NCBI GenBank assembly: GCA_028697145.1
Contig: JAQVFR010000005.1
Coordinates: 1-64,000 of the forward strand
Direction of reading: 5' to 3'
DNA length: 64,000 nucleotides
Origin: Actinomycetota bacterium
GTDB lineage: Bacteria > Actinomycetota > Geothermincolia > Geothermincolales > RBG-13-55-18
Under the pieces are notes generated by a model that saw only the letters and a program-made list of their open reading frames with translations, was not told where the DNA came from and did not search any database. Shown in pieces: positions 36,318 to 46,218 of this stretch. The position numbers and the translations under genes are program-made. Within the stretch, counting starts at the first letter, position 1. Each line of letters begins with the position of its first letter.

Positions 36318-37318
36318 GCCCGCGTGAGGATATCGAACGGATGGAGGACGAGTGGCTCTCCCCCCATGCCGTACGCAGCCGCGACAGCAGGGGGCGCGAA
36401 AGGGAGGAGCCTCCCGATCCGCTGCGCACCTGCTTCATGCGCGACCGCGACCGCATCATCCATTGCAAGTCTTTCCGCCGCCTCAAGCACAAGACGCAGG
36501 TCTTCCTGGCTCCCGAGGGAGACCATTACCGCACCAGGCTCACCCATACCCTGGAGGTGAGCCAGATCTCGCGCACCATCGCACGCGCCCTGCGGCTCAA
36601 CGAGGACCTGACCGAGGCGATCGCCCTTGGCCATGACCTGGGGCACACGCCCTTCGGCCACATGGGCGAGGAGGCCTTGCAGGGCTTGACCCCCAGCCCG
36701 TTCAGTCACAACGAGCAGAGCCTGCGGGTGGTGGAGAAGCTGGAATACGGCGGCAAGGGCCTCAACCTGACCTGGGAGGTGAGGGACGGCATCCTGGGGC
36801 ATACGGGAAAAAGCCGGTTGCCCGCCACCCTGGAGGGAAGGGTGGTGCGCACAGCCGACCGCATCGCCTATGTCAACCACGATATCGACGACGCCATCCG
36901 CGCGGGCATACTCGAGGAGACCGACTTGCCCGAATCCACCCTGAAAGTTCTGGGGCGTCACCACAGCTTGCGCATAAACACCCTGGTAAATGACATGGTA
37001 GCTCAGAGCACGGGCCGCGACGACATCCTCTTGAGCGAGCAGGTGTCGGCGGCCCTGGACGAGCTGCGCGCCTTTCTCTTCGACCGCGTTTACATCGGGT
37101 CCGTGGCCAAGGCGGAGGAGGGCAAGGCCGTGACCATGCTGCGCAACCTGTTCAACTTCTACCTCGAGAACCCGCAGGAGATGCCCGAGGAGTTCCGTGG
37201 TGGAGATGAGGACCTGCGCGTAAGGGTGTGCGACTACGTGGCGGGGATGACGGACCGTTTCGCCGATCAGAGATACAGGGAGCACTTCGTTCCCAGCGGG
37301 TGGCAGGGGAAGCGTTAA
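36314..37318 (+). CDS. dgt: Deoxyguanosinetriphosphate triphosphohydrolase-like HD protein
   Basis: A 334-residue HD-domain protein. It has the dGTPase start DPLRTCFMRDRDRIIHCKSFRRLKHKTQVFL, then RTRLTHTLEVSQISRTIARAL and the metal-binding GHDLGHTPFGHMGE, and later RTADRIAYVNHDIDDA, whose Asp completes the HD site. It hydrolyses dGTP (and in many homologues other dNTPs) to nucleoside and triphosphate, balancing dNTP pools. Its place just before dnaG and rpoD is conserved in many Gram-positive lineages. ATGA overlap with the flavin reductase gene; 11 bases to dnaG. Confidence 0.94.
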   Translation: MSPREDIERMEDEWLSPHAVRSRDSRGREREEPPDPLRTCFMRDRDRIIHCKSFRRLKHKTQVFLAPEGDHYRTRLTHTLEVSQISRTIARALRLNEDLTEAIALGHDLGHTPFGHMGEEALQGLTPSPFSHNEQSLRVVEKLEYGGKGLNLTWEVRDGILGHTGKSRLPATLEGRVVRTADRIAYVNHDIDDAIRAGILEETDLPESTLKVLGRHHSLRINTLVNDMVAQSTGRDDILLSEQVSAALDELRAFLFDRVYIGSVAKAEEGKAVTMLRNLFNFYLENPQEMPEEFRGGDEDLRVRVCDYVAGMTDRFADQRYREHFVPSGWQGKR

Positions 37319-37329
37319 AAAGGAGGACG

Positions 37330-39159
37330 ATGGGCAGGGGCAGGATCCGGGACGAGGATATCGACAGGCTGCGGGAACAGGCGAGCATCGTAGACGTGAT
37401 ATCCGACTACGTGCAGCTCAAGAAGGCCGGCCGGTACCTCAAGGGCCTTTGCCCGTTTCACGACGAGAAGACGCCGTCTTTCATGGTCGATCCCGCCAAG
37501 CAGCTCTACCACTGCTTCGGCTGCGGCGAGGGTGGGAACGTCTTCACCTTTCTCAAGAAGAAGGAGGGGCTGGACTTCCGCGAGGCCGCCGAGAGGCTGG
37601 CCGCCCGCACCGGGTTCACCCTGCATTACGAGGGGGTCACCAAGGAGTCGGGTGAGGCGGAGAGCCGCCGCGGCAGGCTCTACCGCCTCAACCAGTGGGC
37701 GGCGGACTTATACCAGGACGTGCTCCTCAAACGCGAGGCGGGAAAGCCTGCGCGGGACTACCTCGTTTCCAGGGGCATCGACCGCGAGGCCGCGCTGGCT
37801 TTCAAGCTCGGCTATGCCCCCGGTTCATGGGATTTTCTCTACCGCGAGGCCACCCGCAAGGGCTTCTCCGCGCAGGATTTCATGGCCGTGGGGCTTGGCC
37901 TGCAGGGAGAGAAGGGCATATACGACCGCTTCCGCGGCCGCCTCATCTTCCCCATCCAGGACCTGCAGGACCGCGTGATCGCCTTCGGGGGGAGGATTAT
38001 CGCGGAGGGCCAGCCCAAGTATCTCAACTCGCCCGAGACGCCCATCTACACGAAGAGCCGGCACCTTTACGCCCTCAACCTGGCCAGGCGGGAGATCGTT
38101 CGCGAGGGGTTCGCGGTCCTGGTGGAGGGATACACCGACGTGATAGGGCTGTGGCGGGCGGGGATACGCAATGCCGCAGCCACCCTGGGAACCGCCCTGG
38201 GAGAGGAGCACATCAAGCAGCTGTCCCGCCTCACGGAGCGGGTCGTGCTGGCTTTCGACGCCGACGCGGCCGGCATCAGCGCCAGCGAGAGGGGGCTGGA
38301 TTTCTACGACGATTACAACCTCGACCTGCGGGTGACGACCTTCGAGGAGGGGATGGACCCGGCTGATCTCGTCTCCTCGCGCGGGCCGGACGAATTCCGG
38401 CTGCGGGTGGAGCAGAGCGTGCCCCTGGTGGATTTCTGCCTGGAAAAAGTGCTGGAAGAGCATGATCCCTCGGACACCAACTCGCGCCTGCGCGGCGTGC
38501 GCAAAGCCGTTCACCTGGTGGGAGGCCTGGGAAGGGAGATCGGCGCTGAGCGCTACATCAAGGAGATAGCCGACTGGGCCGGCTCCGGCTACCAGGCCGT
38601 TTACGAGCTGTACAGGCGCGAGCATGGAGACGCCGCGGCGGGGAGGGCCGTCGCGCCGGAGGCCTCCATCTCCCTTCCCCCCCACGTGAGGGTGGAAAGG
38701 GAACTTTTGCGGCTGATCGTGCATCATCCCTTTCTATTGGAAACAGCCCAGGACGAGCTGGATATGGGGTTGTTTGATGACCCCGGGTACCGTATAATCC
38801 TTCAGGCCTTGCTCGAGAGCCCCGGGAACGCCGGGGATTCCGGCCGGGAGGGCGAAGGCCTCATATCCGGTATCATCGAGGAGCTGGAGTCCGAGCAGGT
38901 CAGGAACACCGCTACGGCGTTAGTTTTCGATAAAAGTGGGAATGTTGATAATGTAAGTGGCGACGACGCTCAGGTGATGTACGGCGACATGCTCCTGTCC
39001 CTGAAGGAGTTCTATTTCGAGCGTCAAATAAGGAGATTGAAGAAAGAGTTGGAAAGCCACGCATCCGCTTCCCGGAGGGATCACGCACGCGAGCAGGAAC
39101 TCACCGAGGAGATTTTCGCTCTTGAACGCCTGAAACGGGAGTTAAGACAGGGGCATTAA
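37330..39159 (+). CDS. dnaG: DNA primase
   Basis: A 609-residue primase. The zinc-binding domain is CPFHDEKTPSF...YHCFGCGEGGN (a CHC2 finger); the RNA polymerase core has YDRFRGRLIFPIQD and AFGGRII; the TOPRIM fold shows VLVEGYTDVIGLW and AFDADAAG with the metal-binding acidic residues. The C-terminal third is the helicase-binding region. It makes RNA primers at the fork. ATG 37330 follows AGGAGG by six bases. The gene lies between dgt and rpoD in the classic macromolecular synthesis arrangement; rpoD starts 56 bases on. Confidence 0.97.
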   Translation: MGRGRIRDEDIDRLREQASIVDVISDYVQLKKAGRYLKGLCPFHDEKTPSFMVDPAKQLYHCFGCGEGGNVFTFLKKKEGLDFREAAERLAARTGFTLHYEGVTKESGEAESRRGRLYRLNQWAADLYQDVLLKREAGKPARDYLVSRGIDREAALAFKLGYAPGSWDFLYREATRKGFSAQDFMAVGLGLQGEKGIYDRFRGRLIFPIQDLQDRVIAFGGRIIAEGQPKYLNSPETPIYTKSRHLYALNLARREIVREGFAVLVEGYTDVIGLWRAGIRNAAATLGTALGEEHIKQLSRLTERVVLAFDADAAGISASERGLDFYDDYNLDLRVTTFEEGMDPADLVSSRGPDEFRLRVEQSVPLVDFCLEKVLEEHDPSDTNSRLRGVRKAVHLVGGLGREIGAERYIKEIADWAGSGYQAVYELYRREHGDAAAGRAVAPEASISLPPHVRVERELLRLIVHHPFLLETAQDELDMGLFDDPGYRIILQALLESPGNAGDSGREGEGLISGIIEELESEQVRNTATALVFDKSGNVDNVSGDDAQVMYGDMLLSLKEFYFERQIRRLKKELESHASASRRDHAREQELTEEIFALERLKRELRQGH

Positions 39160-39215
39160 AGGGAATTTGGAGTTCGCTCGATATCCATTAGGAAATCCTC
39201 TCTCAGGTGGTATAA

Positions 39216-40415
<1,200 letters not shown>

Positions 40416-40457
40416 TCCGCTAAAGGCCTGGCCTTCGCGCTCCGAATCATTACCGAG

Positions 40458-41639
40458 ATGATAATCCTGGAACTGCTCATAGTCGCCTGGATGGCATCCG
40501 GCTGTATCTACTGGCTGGTGGTGCTCTGGCTCACCGTGCGCATCGTGAGGACGGTGCCCCTCATGGAGAAGCTGCCCGAGCCACGGCGGGAGGAATGGCC
40601 GGAAGTCTCCGTCATAGTCCCCTTGCGCGACGAGGCGGAGAACGTGAAGGGGCCCGTTGCGGGGCGTCTCGCTGAAGAATATCCCGAAGTGGAGTTCGTG
40701 CTGGTGGACGACCGCTCCACGGACGGGACCGGGGGACTCATAGACTCCCTGGCCGCATCGGACGCGAGGGTCAGGGCGGTTCACGTAAAAGAGCTACCGG
40801 GCGGATGGATAGGCAAAGCATATGCCATGCAGCGGGGGCTCGAGGAGTCCGGCGGGGGGTGGCTTGCCTTCAGCGATGCGGACGTGGACGTCAAATCGGG
40901 CACGCTGGAGAAAGCGGTCTCCTACTGCGAATCGGAAGGTCTCGACTTCCTGGCCGTGATACCCGGACTGAACCGCGGCAAGTCACTTATGGACTCGGTA
41001 TCCCAGGTGCTGCTGCGCGTCATGCTCATCACCGAGAGGGTGTGGAAGGTGGACGACGACGAGAGCGGGGCCGCGGTCGGCTCGCCTTCCCTGGCGCTCG
41101 TGCGCCGCGCGGTCCTGGAGGAGGCCGGCGGGCTGGCCGAGCTGCGCATGGAACCCTCGGAGGACGTTGCGCTGGCCCAGATGGTCAAGGCTTCGGGCGG
41201 CCGCTGCGGGATCTTGAACGGACGCGGCTACGTGGGCGCCTCCTTTCCTCCCAGGCTGCGCGAAATGGCATTGGACTCGGAAAGAGCGATATACGCTTCC
41301 CTGGGCGGCTTCAGCCTGGCGCGCATATTCTGGCTCACCCTGCTGTTCTTCGTCCTGGAGTTCGGCCCCTACCTGTTCTTCTTTCCCTTCGGCATCCCTT
41401 ACCACGATCTCATCGGGACGGCGGCCGTTTCGGTGGGCATCGTGGTCTCCATCATCATCTGCAGGTGGACGGGATTGCCCCTGCTGGCGGCGTTCTACTT
41501 CCCCATCGACCTGTTCATCGTGGTCTATATCATGTTAAGGGCGGGAATCGTGGGGACGGCGCAGGGTGGCCTGTGGTGGCAAGGGGACTTTTACCCGGCG
41601 GAGATGCTCTCCATGGGCAGGAAGTTCAGATACCGTTGA
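40458..41639 (+). CDS. Membrane-bound family 2 glycosyltransferase (HpnB/CrtQ-like)
   Basis: A 393-residue protein with one N-terminal TM helix (residues 3-29), a GT-A domain and about four C-terminal TM helices. GT2 motifs are VSVIVPLRDEAEN, FVLVDDRSTDGT (nucleotide-sugar binding), GGWIGKAYAMQRGLE, FSDADVDV (DxD) and EPSEDVALAQMV (catalytic ED). The layout and the closing GLWWQGDFYP resemble HpnB or CrtQ-like glycosyltransferases that modify hopanoids, carotenoids or other membrane lipids. No terpenoid genes are adjacent, so the acceptor is open. It starts 42 bases after rpoD without an obvious terminator between. Confidence 0.88.
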   Translation: MIILELLIVAWMASGCIYWLVVLWLTVRIVRTVPLMEKLPEPRREEWPEVSVIVPLRDEAENVKGPVAGRLAEEYPEVEFVLVDDRSTDGTGGLIDSLAASDARVRAVHVKELPGGWIGKAYAMQRGLEESGGGWLAFSDADVDVKSGTLEKAVSYCESEGLDFLAVIPGLNRGKSLMDSVSQVLLRVMLITERVWKVDDDESGAAVGSPSLALVRRAVLEEAGGLAELRMEPSEDVALAQMVKASGGRCGILNGRGYVGASFPPRLREMALDSERAIYASLGGFSLARIFWLTLLFFVLEFGPYLFFFPFGIPYHDLIGTAAVSVGIVVSIIICRWTGLPLLAAFYFPIDLFIVVYIMLRAGIVGTAQGGLWWQGDFYPAEMLSMGRKFRYR

Positions 41640-41713
41640 CCCCTCCTCCCACCGCATCGCAGACAGTCGCAGTGCCGCTTCCGGTATCCGCGGGCCGGGT
41701 TCCGGGAAAGCAA

Positions 41714-41737
41714 AAGGACGCCCCGCGGGGCGTCCTT
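41714..41737. terminator. Palindromic terminator between convergent genes
   Basis: A near-perfect palindrome around GGACGCCCCGCGGGGCGTCC. Read on the minus strand it runs into TTTTGCTTT, so it mainly ends the lipoprotein transcript, but it can also stop the glycosyltransferase transcript. Confidence 0.75.
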
Positions 41738-41756
41738 CCTATCGCCCGATCGACGG

Positions 41757-42161
41757 TCACTTCTTAGTGTACTGCACAAGGGTGAAGTCATCGACAAGCG
41801 CCGCCACTTCGTCCATGCCTATCATCACGCTCAGGACCACCGGGGTCCCATCCTCGAAGGTGAGATCGACCCAGTAATAGCCCTCCTCGTCCTGGCTCAC
41901 CACGTACGTCCCTTCCGCCATGTCCTCCCAACCATCGGTAGTGAAAGTGCCGTCCGCGTTGAGCTCGATGTACTTTCCCTCGTCCGACTCGAAGGTTCCG
42001 ACCACGCTGTACTCAGCCGTCTTCTCGCCAGCATCGGGAGAGCCGTTGACCAGCGGCTCATCCTTTTTTGCGTCGCCGTTGTCCGAGCCGCCGCAGCCCG
42101 CGGCTATCACCGCCGAGGCCGACAGCATGACCAGCAGGGCGATCACCAGCAACTTCTTCAA
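41757..42161 (-). CDS. Small lipoprotein with C-terminal lipocalin-like domain (paralogue A)
   Basis: A 134-residue lipoprotein. TTG 42161 is chosen: GGAGG lies seven bases before it and the product begins MKKLLVIALLVML with lipobox IAAGC (Cys 22). A short charged linker is followed by a domain of about 75 residues, YSVVGTFESDEGKYIELNADGTF...WVDLTFEDG...LSVMIG...LVQYTKK. The pattern of short strands fits a small beta-barrel of the lipocalin/DUF type, but no family is certain. The gene upstream encodes a paralogue with the same closing motifs. Confidence 0.78.
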   Translation of the reverse strand: MKKLLVIALLVMLSASAVIAAGCGGSDNGDAKKDEPLVNGSPDAGEKTAEYSVVGTFESDEGKYIELNADGTFTTDGWEDMAEGTYVVSQDEEGYYWVDLTFEDGTPVVLSVMIGMDEVAALVDDFTLVQYTKK

Positions 42162-42263
42162 TTCAAGGCCTCCTTCCAGGGTCTTTTTCCTATACTTGCT
42201 CACAACCTATAATCGGAATGCGCCGCAGGCTCCTTGAATCTTCCGGGGGTCAGGCCTCCGCCG

Positions 42264-42746
42264 TCATTTCCTGTTGTACTGGACGAGGGTATCGTCGTCG
42301 ACGATCGCGGAAACCCCGCCGTCGCCGATCATCACGCTCAAAGTCGCCGAGGATCCGTCGCCGAACGAGAGCCTGATCCAGGCTCCCCCCCTCTCCTCCT
42401 TATAGCTGCCTTCCTTCTTGGCGCCCCAGGCATCGCTCTCGAAGGAACCGTCGTCATTCAGGGTGATGAAGGTCCCCTCCCCGGATTCGTAGGTGCCGAG
42501 TACCGAATATCCGGCAGGGTCCTCCCCCTCCTCCTTGTCGCTTCCGGCCGCTTCGCCGTCAGCGGTCTCCTTCTTCTCTGTGCCGCCGCCGGCCGTTCCG
42601 GTGTCAGCGGCTTCCTCTCCACTGTCGCCGTTCACCACGTCTTCAGCGGTTTCGCCATTGCCGCCGCTTGAGCCGCCGCATCCCGCGGCTGTTGTCACCG
42701 AGGCGACGAGCAGAACGAGCAGTGCGATCACCAGCGATTTCTTCAA
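42264..42746 (-). CDS. Small lipoprotein with C-terminal lipocalin-like domain (paralogue B)
   Basis: A 160-residue lipoprotein starting at TTG 42746 (GGAGG upstream) with MKKSLVIALLVLLVASV and lipobox TAAGC (Cys 23). A long Gly/Glu/Thr/Ala linker (residues about 25-75) precedes a domain that matches its neighbour almost motif for motif: YSVLGTYESGEGTFITLNDDGSF, WIRLSFGDG, LSVMIGDGGVSAIVDD, LVQYNRK. The two genes are a tandem duplication in which the linker has expanded. A separation of about 100 bases means they may have separate or shared transcripts. Confidence 0.78.
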   Translation of the reverse strand: MKKSLVIALLVLLVASVTTAAGCGGSSGGNGETAEDVVNGDSGEEAADTGTAGGGTEKKETADGEAAGSDKEEGEDPAGYSVLGTYESGEGTFITLNDDGSFESDAWGAKKEGSYKEERGGAWIRLSFGDGSSATLSVMIGDGGVSAIVDDDTLVQYNRK

Positions 42747-42984
42747 TCAGGGCCTCCTCTCATCGTCGTTTACAGCATATGCTCAAGTCATTGCATCGGA
42801 ACCAGGGTTAACCACGTTTAACCGGCCGTCGCCTCTCCCCAGCGAGACGGCGATCGAGTCAGAGGTTTGCCTCGTGATCCCCCTGCACTCCCTTCAACCG
42901 CGTCAGCCTCCAACGAGATCGCCGCGCCGCTTCGTCCCAGCCGCTCATTCCCTCCGACTCCCGCCGCTCTTTCCCCATCCACGA

Positions 42985-43025
42985 GTACGCGACCACTTAC
43001 GACGTCTCCACCAGGGTGACCTCCG
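42985..43025 (+). pseudogene. Possible remnant of a WYLAEGST-type repeat
   Basis: On the plus strand the bases encode ATTYDVSTRVTS, nearly identical in protein and DNA to the VTTYDVST(x)V segment found in each of four repeats of the nucleotidase at 4257-5530. No flanking repeat sequence survives. It lies in the 284-base gap downstream of the convergent propeller gene. It may be a scar of a lost secreted-protein gene. Confidence 0.4.
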
Positions 43026-43030
43026 AAACG

Positions 43031-44125
43031 TTATTGCGCACGTACGATCTCGAGAACAGTCACCTGTGGCGGGGCGTAATTGGAGACGAAGAGCCGCTCC
43101 CCCCTGGCGTCCACGGCCATGCCGATGGGGTCCGGGGTGCGGTACGTGAATATCTGGCTGCGCGCCGCGACGTCCACGCAGCCGACCGTACTGTCATCGT
43201 AGTTGCACACGAAGAGGTAGGCGCCGTCGGGGGTGATGGCGATGGTGCGCGCCTTGTTGCCCACCTTCACGGTGGCCGTGGCCGTCCCCGCTATACGGTC
43301 CACGTAGGTGATAGTGCCCGGTATGTTGTTGCTCACGTAGATGGTGCCGCCGTCGGGGGAGAGCACGGCGTGGCGGGGGTTCTCGCCGCAGTAGATCTGG
43401 CGGGAGACCACGTGTCCCGCCGCCACGTCCACCTCGGCCAGGGTGTTCCCCCCCATCACGCACACGTACACCTTGCCGCCGTCGGGGGAGAAGACCATGC
43501 CGCGGGGAGTGCCGTACATCGCTATGTCCTTGACCCTGGCGTGCGAAGCCGCGTCGATGACCGAAACGGTGTTTGAGTCCCAGTTGGCGACGTAGACCCA
43601 CTTGCCGTCCGGGCTGATGGCGATCTCCTTGGGGATGCTCCCCGTCTGCACCTGCGCGGTTATCGCCCCCGCCTCCGTGTCTACCACCACCACCTTGGAG
43701 GTGTTGTAGAGCGAGACCCAGGCGAAACGCCCGTCCGGAGAGAAATCCGTCTCCACCGGCTCGTCGGGCAGGGGGATGACCTCGAGCACCTCGTAGGTGT
43801 CCGCGTCGAAGATAAAGCTCTTGTGGGCGTAGAGGTCGTTGACGAAGATGCGGCCGCCGCCCGGCATCAACTCCACCGATTTGGGGCCCGCCTCGACGTA
43901 GAGGGTCGTGACCGGGCTGAGCCCCGTCACCGCTCCCGTGGCGAAACGCGGCGCCGGTGGCCCTTCCGCCTGCTCCTCATCCACCGCCGAGGTCTCTTCC
44001 TGCGCAGGGGGTTCCTCCGCGTTCGTGGCGGTGCCCCCGGAGGCGCCGCAGCCGGCGGCAAGCATCAGTGAGAGCGCCGCCGCCAGCAGAACCCACAAGA
44101 GCGACATGATCTCGTGGCGTCTCAT
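43031..44125 (-). CDS. YVTN beta-propeller lipoprotein (YncE-like)
   Basis: A 364-residue lipoprotein starting at ATG 44125 behind GGGAGGG; the signal ends in LAAGC (Cys 26). A disordered Glu-rich linker leads into a seven-bladed propeller with repeats such as VFVNDLYAHKSFIFDADTYEVL, SPDGRFAWVSLYNTSKVVVVD, SPDGKWVYVANWDSNTVSVID and SPDGGTIYVSNNIPGTITYVD, the YVTN/YncE pattern. Such propellers act as binding platforms on the cell surface; some bind heme or metals. The DNA of the blades is not identical, so the repeats are old. The C-terminus ends within 30 bases of the plus-strand remnant. Confidence 0.88.
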   Translation of the reverse strand: MRRHEIMSLLWVLLAAALSLMLAAGCGASGGTATNAEEPPAQEETSAVDEEQAEGPPAPRFATGAVTGLSPVTTLYVEAGPKSVELMPGGGRIFVNDLYAHKSFIFDADTYEVLEVIPLPDEPVETDFSPDGRFAWVSLYNTSKVVVVDTEAGAITAQVQTGSIPKEIAISPDGKWVYVANWDSNTVSVIDAASHARVKDIAMYGTPRGMVFSPDGGKVYVCVMGGNTLAEVDVAAGHVVSRQIYCGENPRHAVLSPDGGTIYVSNNIPGTITYVDRIAGTATATVKVGNKARTIAITPDGAYLFVCNYDDSTVGCVDVAARSQIFTYRTPDPIGMAVDARGERLFVSNYAPPQVTVLEIVRAQ

Positions 44126-44299
44126 TAGCCGTCCCTCCCCGGGTGGACCCGGTCCTCTCCTTCTCCGGCCCGCACATTCTTTCGCCCGTCCGCCGCGATC
44201 CACCTCCCCGGTCCTGGGATGGAGCGGAGGAGGCAGCGGTTCCCGCAAACACCGCCACGGGCGTCCTCGTCTCGCCCTGCGCAGGCGAGCCCGGCCTTC

Positions 44300-45388
44300 T
44301 CAGACGCGCAGCCAGCCCGGGACGAAGAGGAAGGCGTATCGCATGCTGAAGCGGGCGTGCAGGGGATACAGCTCTAGCCCCAGGCGGCTCGCGGCCATGA
44401 GCCCGTAGGGGTGGGTGGCCTCGATGAGCAGGCGGTTGAGATAGCTCAACTTCCACAGCAGGTTGATCTTGCGGAACTCCCGGTAAGCTTCCTCCGGGCG
44501 GTCCAGCGCCATTGCCGCTATCTTGCCGGTGACCAGTGCCCCATGCACACCGAAGAGGAGCACGGGGTCCTGGGCCCCGGCCAGGGTCCCGGCGAGGATG
44601 AACCTGTCCGAGAAGAGCCGCGGGTTGTTGATGGAGCCCATGGGGAGCACCCCCACGTCCAGTTCGATCCACTCCGGGAACTCGATGCCCTCGTCCTTCG
44701 CGAGCTGGGCGGGGAACCACCCCCTGGCCTCCCGCGACAGGGGTTTCTTGCGCTGGAAGAGCAGCGCTCCCGCCAACCCGTGGATGGTGGAGAAGAACGC
44801 GTAGTCCCAGGTATGCCGGTCCATGTACAGGATGACGCTGGGGCCGTCGTAGTCGTCGGCAACCATGCCCTGCCCGAAGAGCCCGTCCACGCGCACGTAG
44901 GGGATGTCCAGTATCTTGTACGCGTCCTCGAAGAGGCCGGCGGCGATGATGCTCTTGGGCGGGAGGTCGTCGAAATCCCTGCGCGTCTTCAGGGGGAAGT
45001 TGAACTCGAACTCGACGCCCTCGTCGACGGCGATGCGGTAGAGGTACATATCCATGGAATCCTTGCGCGAGCCCCGCTCCACCAGCACCGCGGGCACGTT
45101 ATCGGGGAAGGCGGTGTCGAAACGCTTGCCGAAACTGTAGATGCGGGCGCTCTTCAGGGGCATACAGGCGGGGGAGACGTCGATGCCGATATAGCGGGAC
45201 AGCTTCCCCACCTCCATGGGGGTGCCGTCGGCCATGACGTAGGTGAGTTCGCCCGTGGACATGTCGCGCGCCGGGCCGCCTACGCTGTCCCTCCTCTCCA
45301 GCACCCTGACCTCGTGGCCCTCGCGCCTGAGGTTGATGGCGGCGCACAGCCCGGCCAGGCCCGCGCCGACCACGATCCGCTCGCTCAT
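44300..45388 (-). CDS. FAD-dependent oxidoreductase (phytoene desaturase/GG-reductase superfamily)
   Basis: A 362-residue flavoprotein starting IVVGAGLAGLCAAINLRREGHEVRVLERRDSVGGPA, a full Rossmann dinucleotide-binding site for FAD. Near the C-terminus RFILAGTLAGAQDPVLLFGVHGALVTGKIAA is the second FAD block of this superfamily. The middle contains MYLYRIAVDEGVEFEFNFP and SVILYMDRHTWDYAFF. It resembles geranylgeranyl reductase/squalene-type enzymes that act on lipids, but the specific substrate is not clear. About 170 bases separate it from the propeller gene on the same strand. Confidence 0.82.
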   Translation of the reverse strand: MSERIVVGAGLAGLCAAINLRREGHEVRVLERRDSVGGPARDMSTGELTYVMADGTPMEVGKLSRYIGIDVSPACMPLKSARIYSFGKRFDTAFPDNVPAVLVERGSRKDSMDMYLYRIAVDEGVEFEFNFPLKTRRDFDDLPPKSIIAAGLFEDAYKILDIPYVRVDGLFGQGMVADDYDGPSVILYMDRHTWDYAFFSTIHGLAGALLFQRKKPLSREARGWFPAQLAKDEGIEFPEWIELDVGVLPMGSINNPRLFSDRFILAGTLAGAQDPVLLFGVHGALVTGKIAAMALDRPEEAYREFRKINLLWKLSYLNRLLIEATHPYGLMAASRLGLELYPLHARFSMRYAFLFVPGWLRV

Positions 45389-45569
45389 CCTTCTCCTCCC
45401 TCGTCAGGAACCCCTCCCAGGACGAAAGAGCAACGGAGCGGTACCCGGGCGCTTCCTCGCAGATCGAGTTACCGTCAGGGTTTGAGGTAGAGAGATCCTC
45501 CCGGGCGGGCTGGATCGACCCTTCCTCCCCGGCATCGCGCCTTTATGATATCAGAAAGGGCTGAAGTCC

Positions 45570-46064
45570 TCACAGGAGCGATGCGGTCGAGGCGAGAACG
45601 GGCAGCATGGACACATTGGTCGCCGCGACGATCGCAACGATCGCCCATATGATCATGGTTACGATGACAACGGCCAGGCCTATCCAGCCCAGGATTATCC
45701 CCGCCCTGGCGTTCGATTCCCCCGTCTGGTAACCTCCGCTCTCGGCGATCTCCTTCTTCGCGGTGGAGCCCAGGATTATCGCCAGGACAGAACAGACTAT
45801 GGGGCATACGAAAAGGCCGACTATCCCCAGCACGAGAGAGGCCGTCGCCTTGCTGTTGTTCACCTGCACCACCACGGGGTAAGGTCCCTGCGCATAGGGA
45901 GCGCCGGGCGGGGGATACTGTGCGGGATAGGCGGCCGGTGGCTGTCCGTAGGGCGGCGGGGCGGCTTCCTCCCCGGCCTCCTCGGGCGTGAAGGCGCCCC
46001 CGCAGTTCGCGCAGAAAATCGCGTCATCCGGGTTCTCCTTACCACATCTCGCGCACGTCTTCAT
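45570..46064 (-). CDS. Zinc-ribbon plus DUF4190-type membrane protein
   Basis: A 164-residue protein starting at ATG 46064 (GGGGAGGAAGG upstream). The N-terminus is a zinc ribbon (CARCGKENPDDAIFCANCG), followed by a Pro/Tyr/Gly/Ala-rich disordered stretch and two TM helices. The first helix region (ATASLVLGIVGLFVCPIVCSVLAIILG) and the AxxxEIxxSGG(Y)xTGxxxAxAGIILGWIGL block are the hallmark of DUF4190 proteins common in actinobacteria. The function is unknown; such proteins probably bind partners on the cytoplasmic side through the ribbon. Confidence 0.87.
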   Translation of the reverse strand: MKTCARCGKENPDDAIFCANCGGAFTPEEAGEEAAPPPYGQPPAAYPAQYPPPGAPYAQGPYPVVVQVNNSKATASLVLGIVGLFVCPIVCSVLAIILGSTAKKEIAESGGYQTGESNARAGIILGWIGLAVVIVTMIIWAIVAIVAATNVSMLPVLASTASLL

Positions 46065-46218
46065 CCTTCCTCCCCTTTCCTGCCGGGCGCCTCTGGCCTT
46101 TCTGCGTCCAAGTATAATCGAACTCGAAGTCGTTATCCCGGGAAAGCTCACGCCGCCTTCGGGCGCGCCGGGCGCTCCTACCTGCGGGCGGTCACCCTGC
46201 CGCCTGGTTCCCCGCGGT

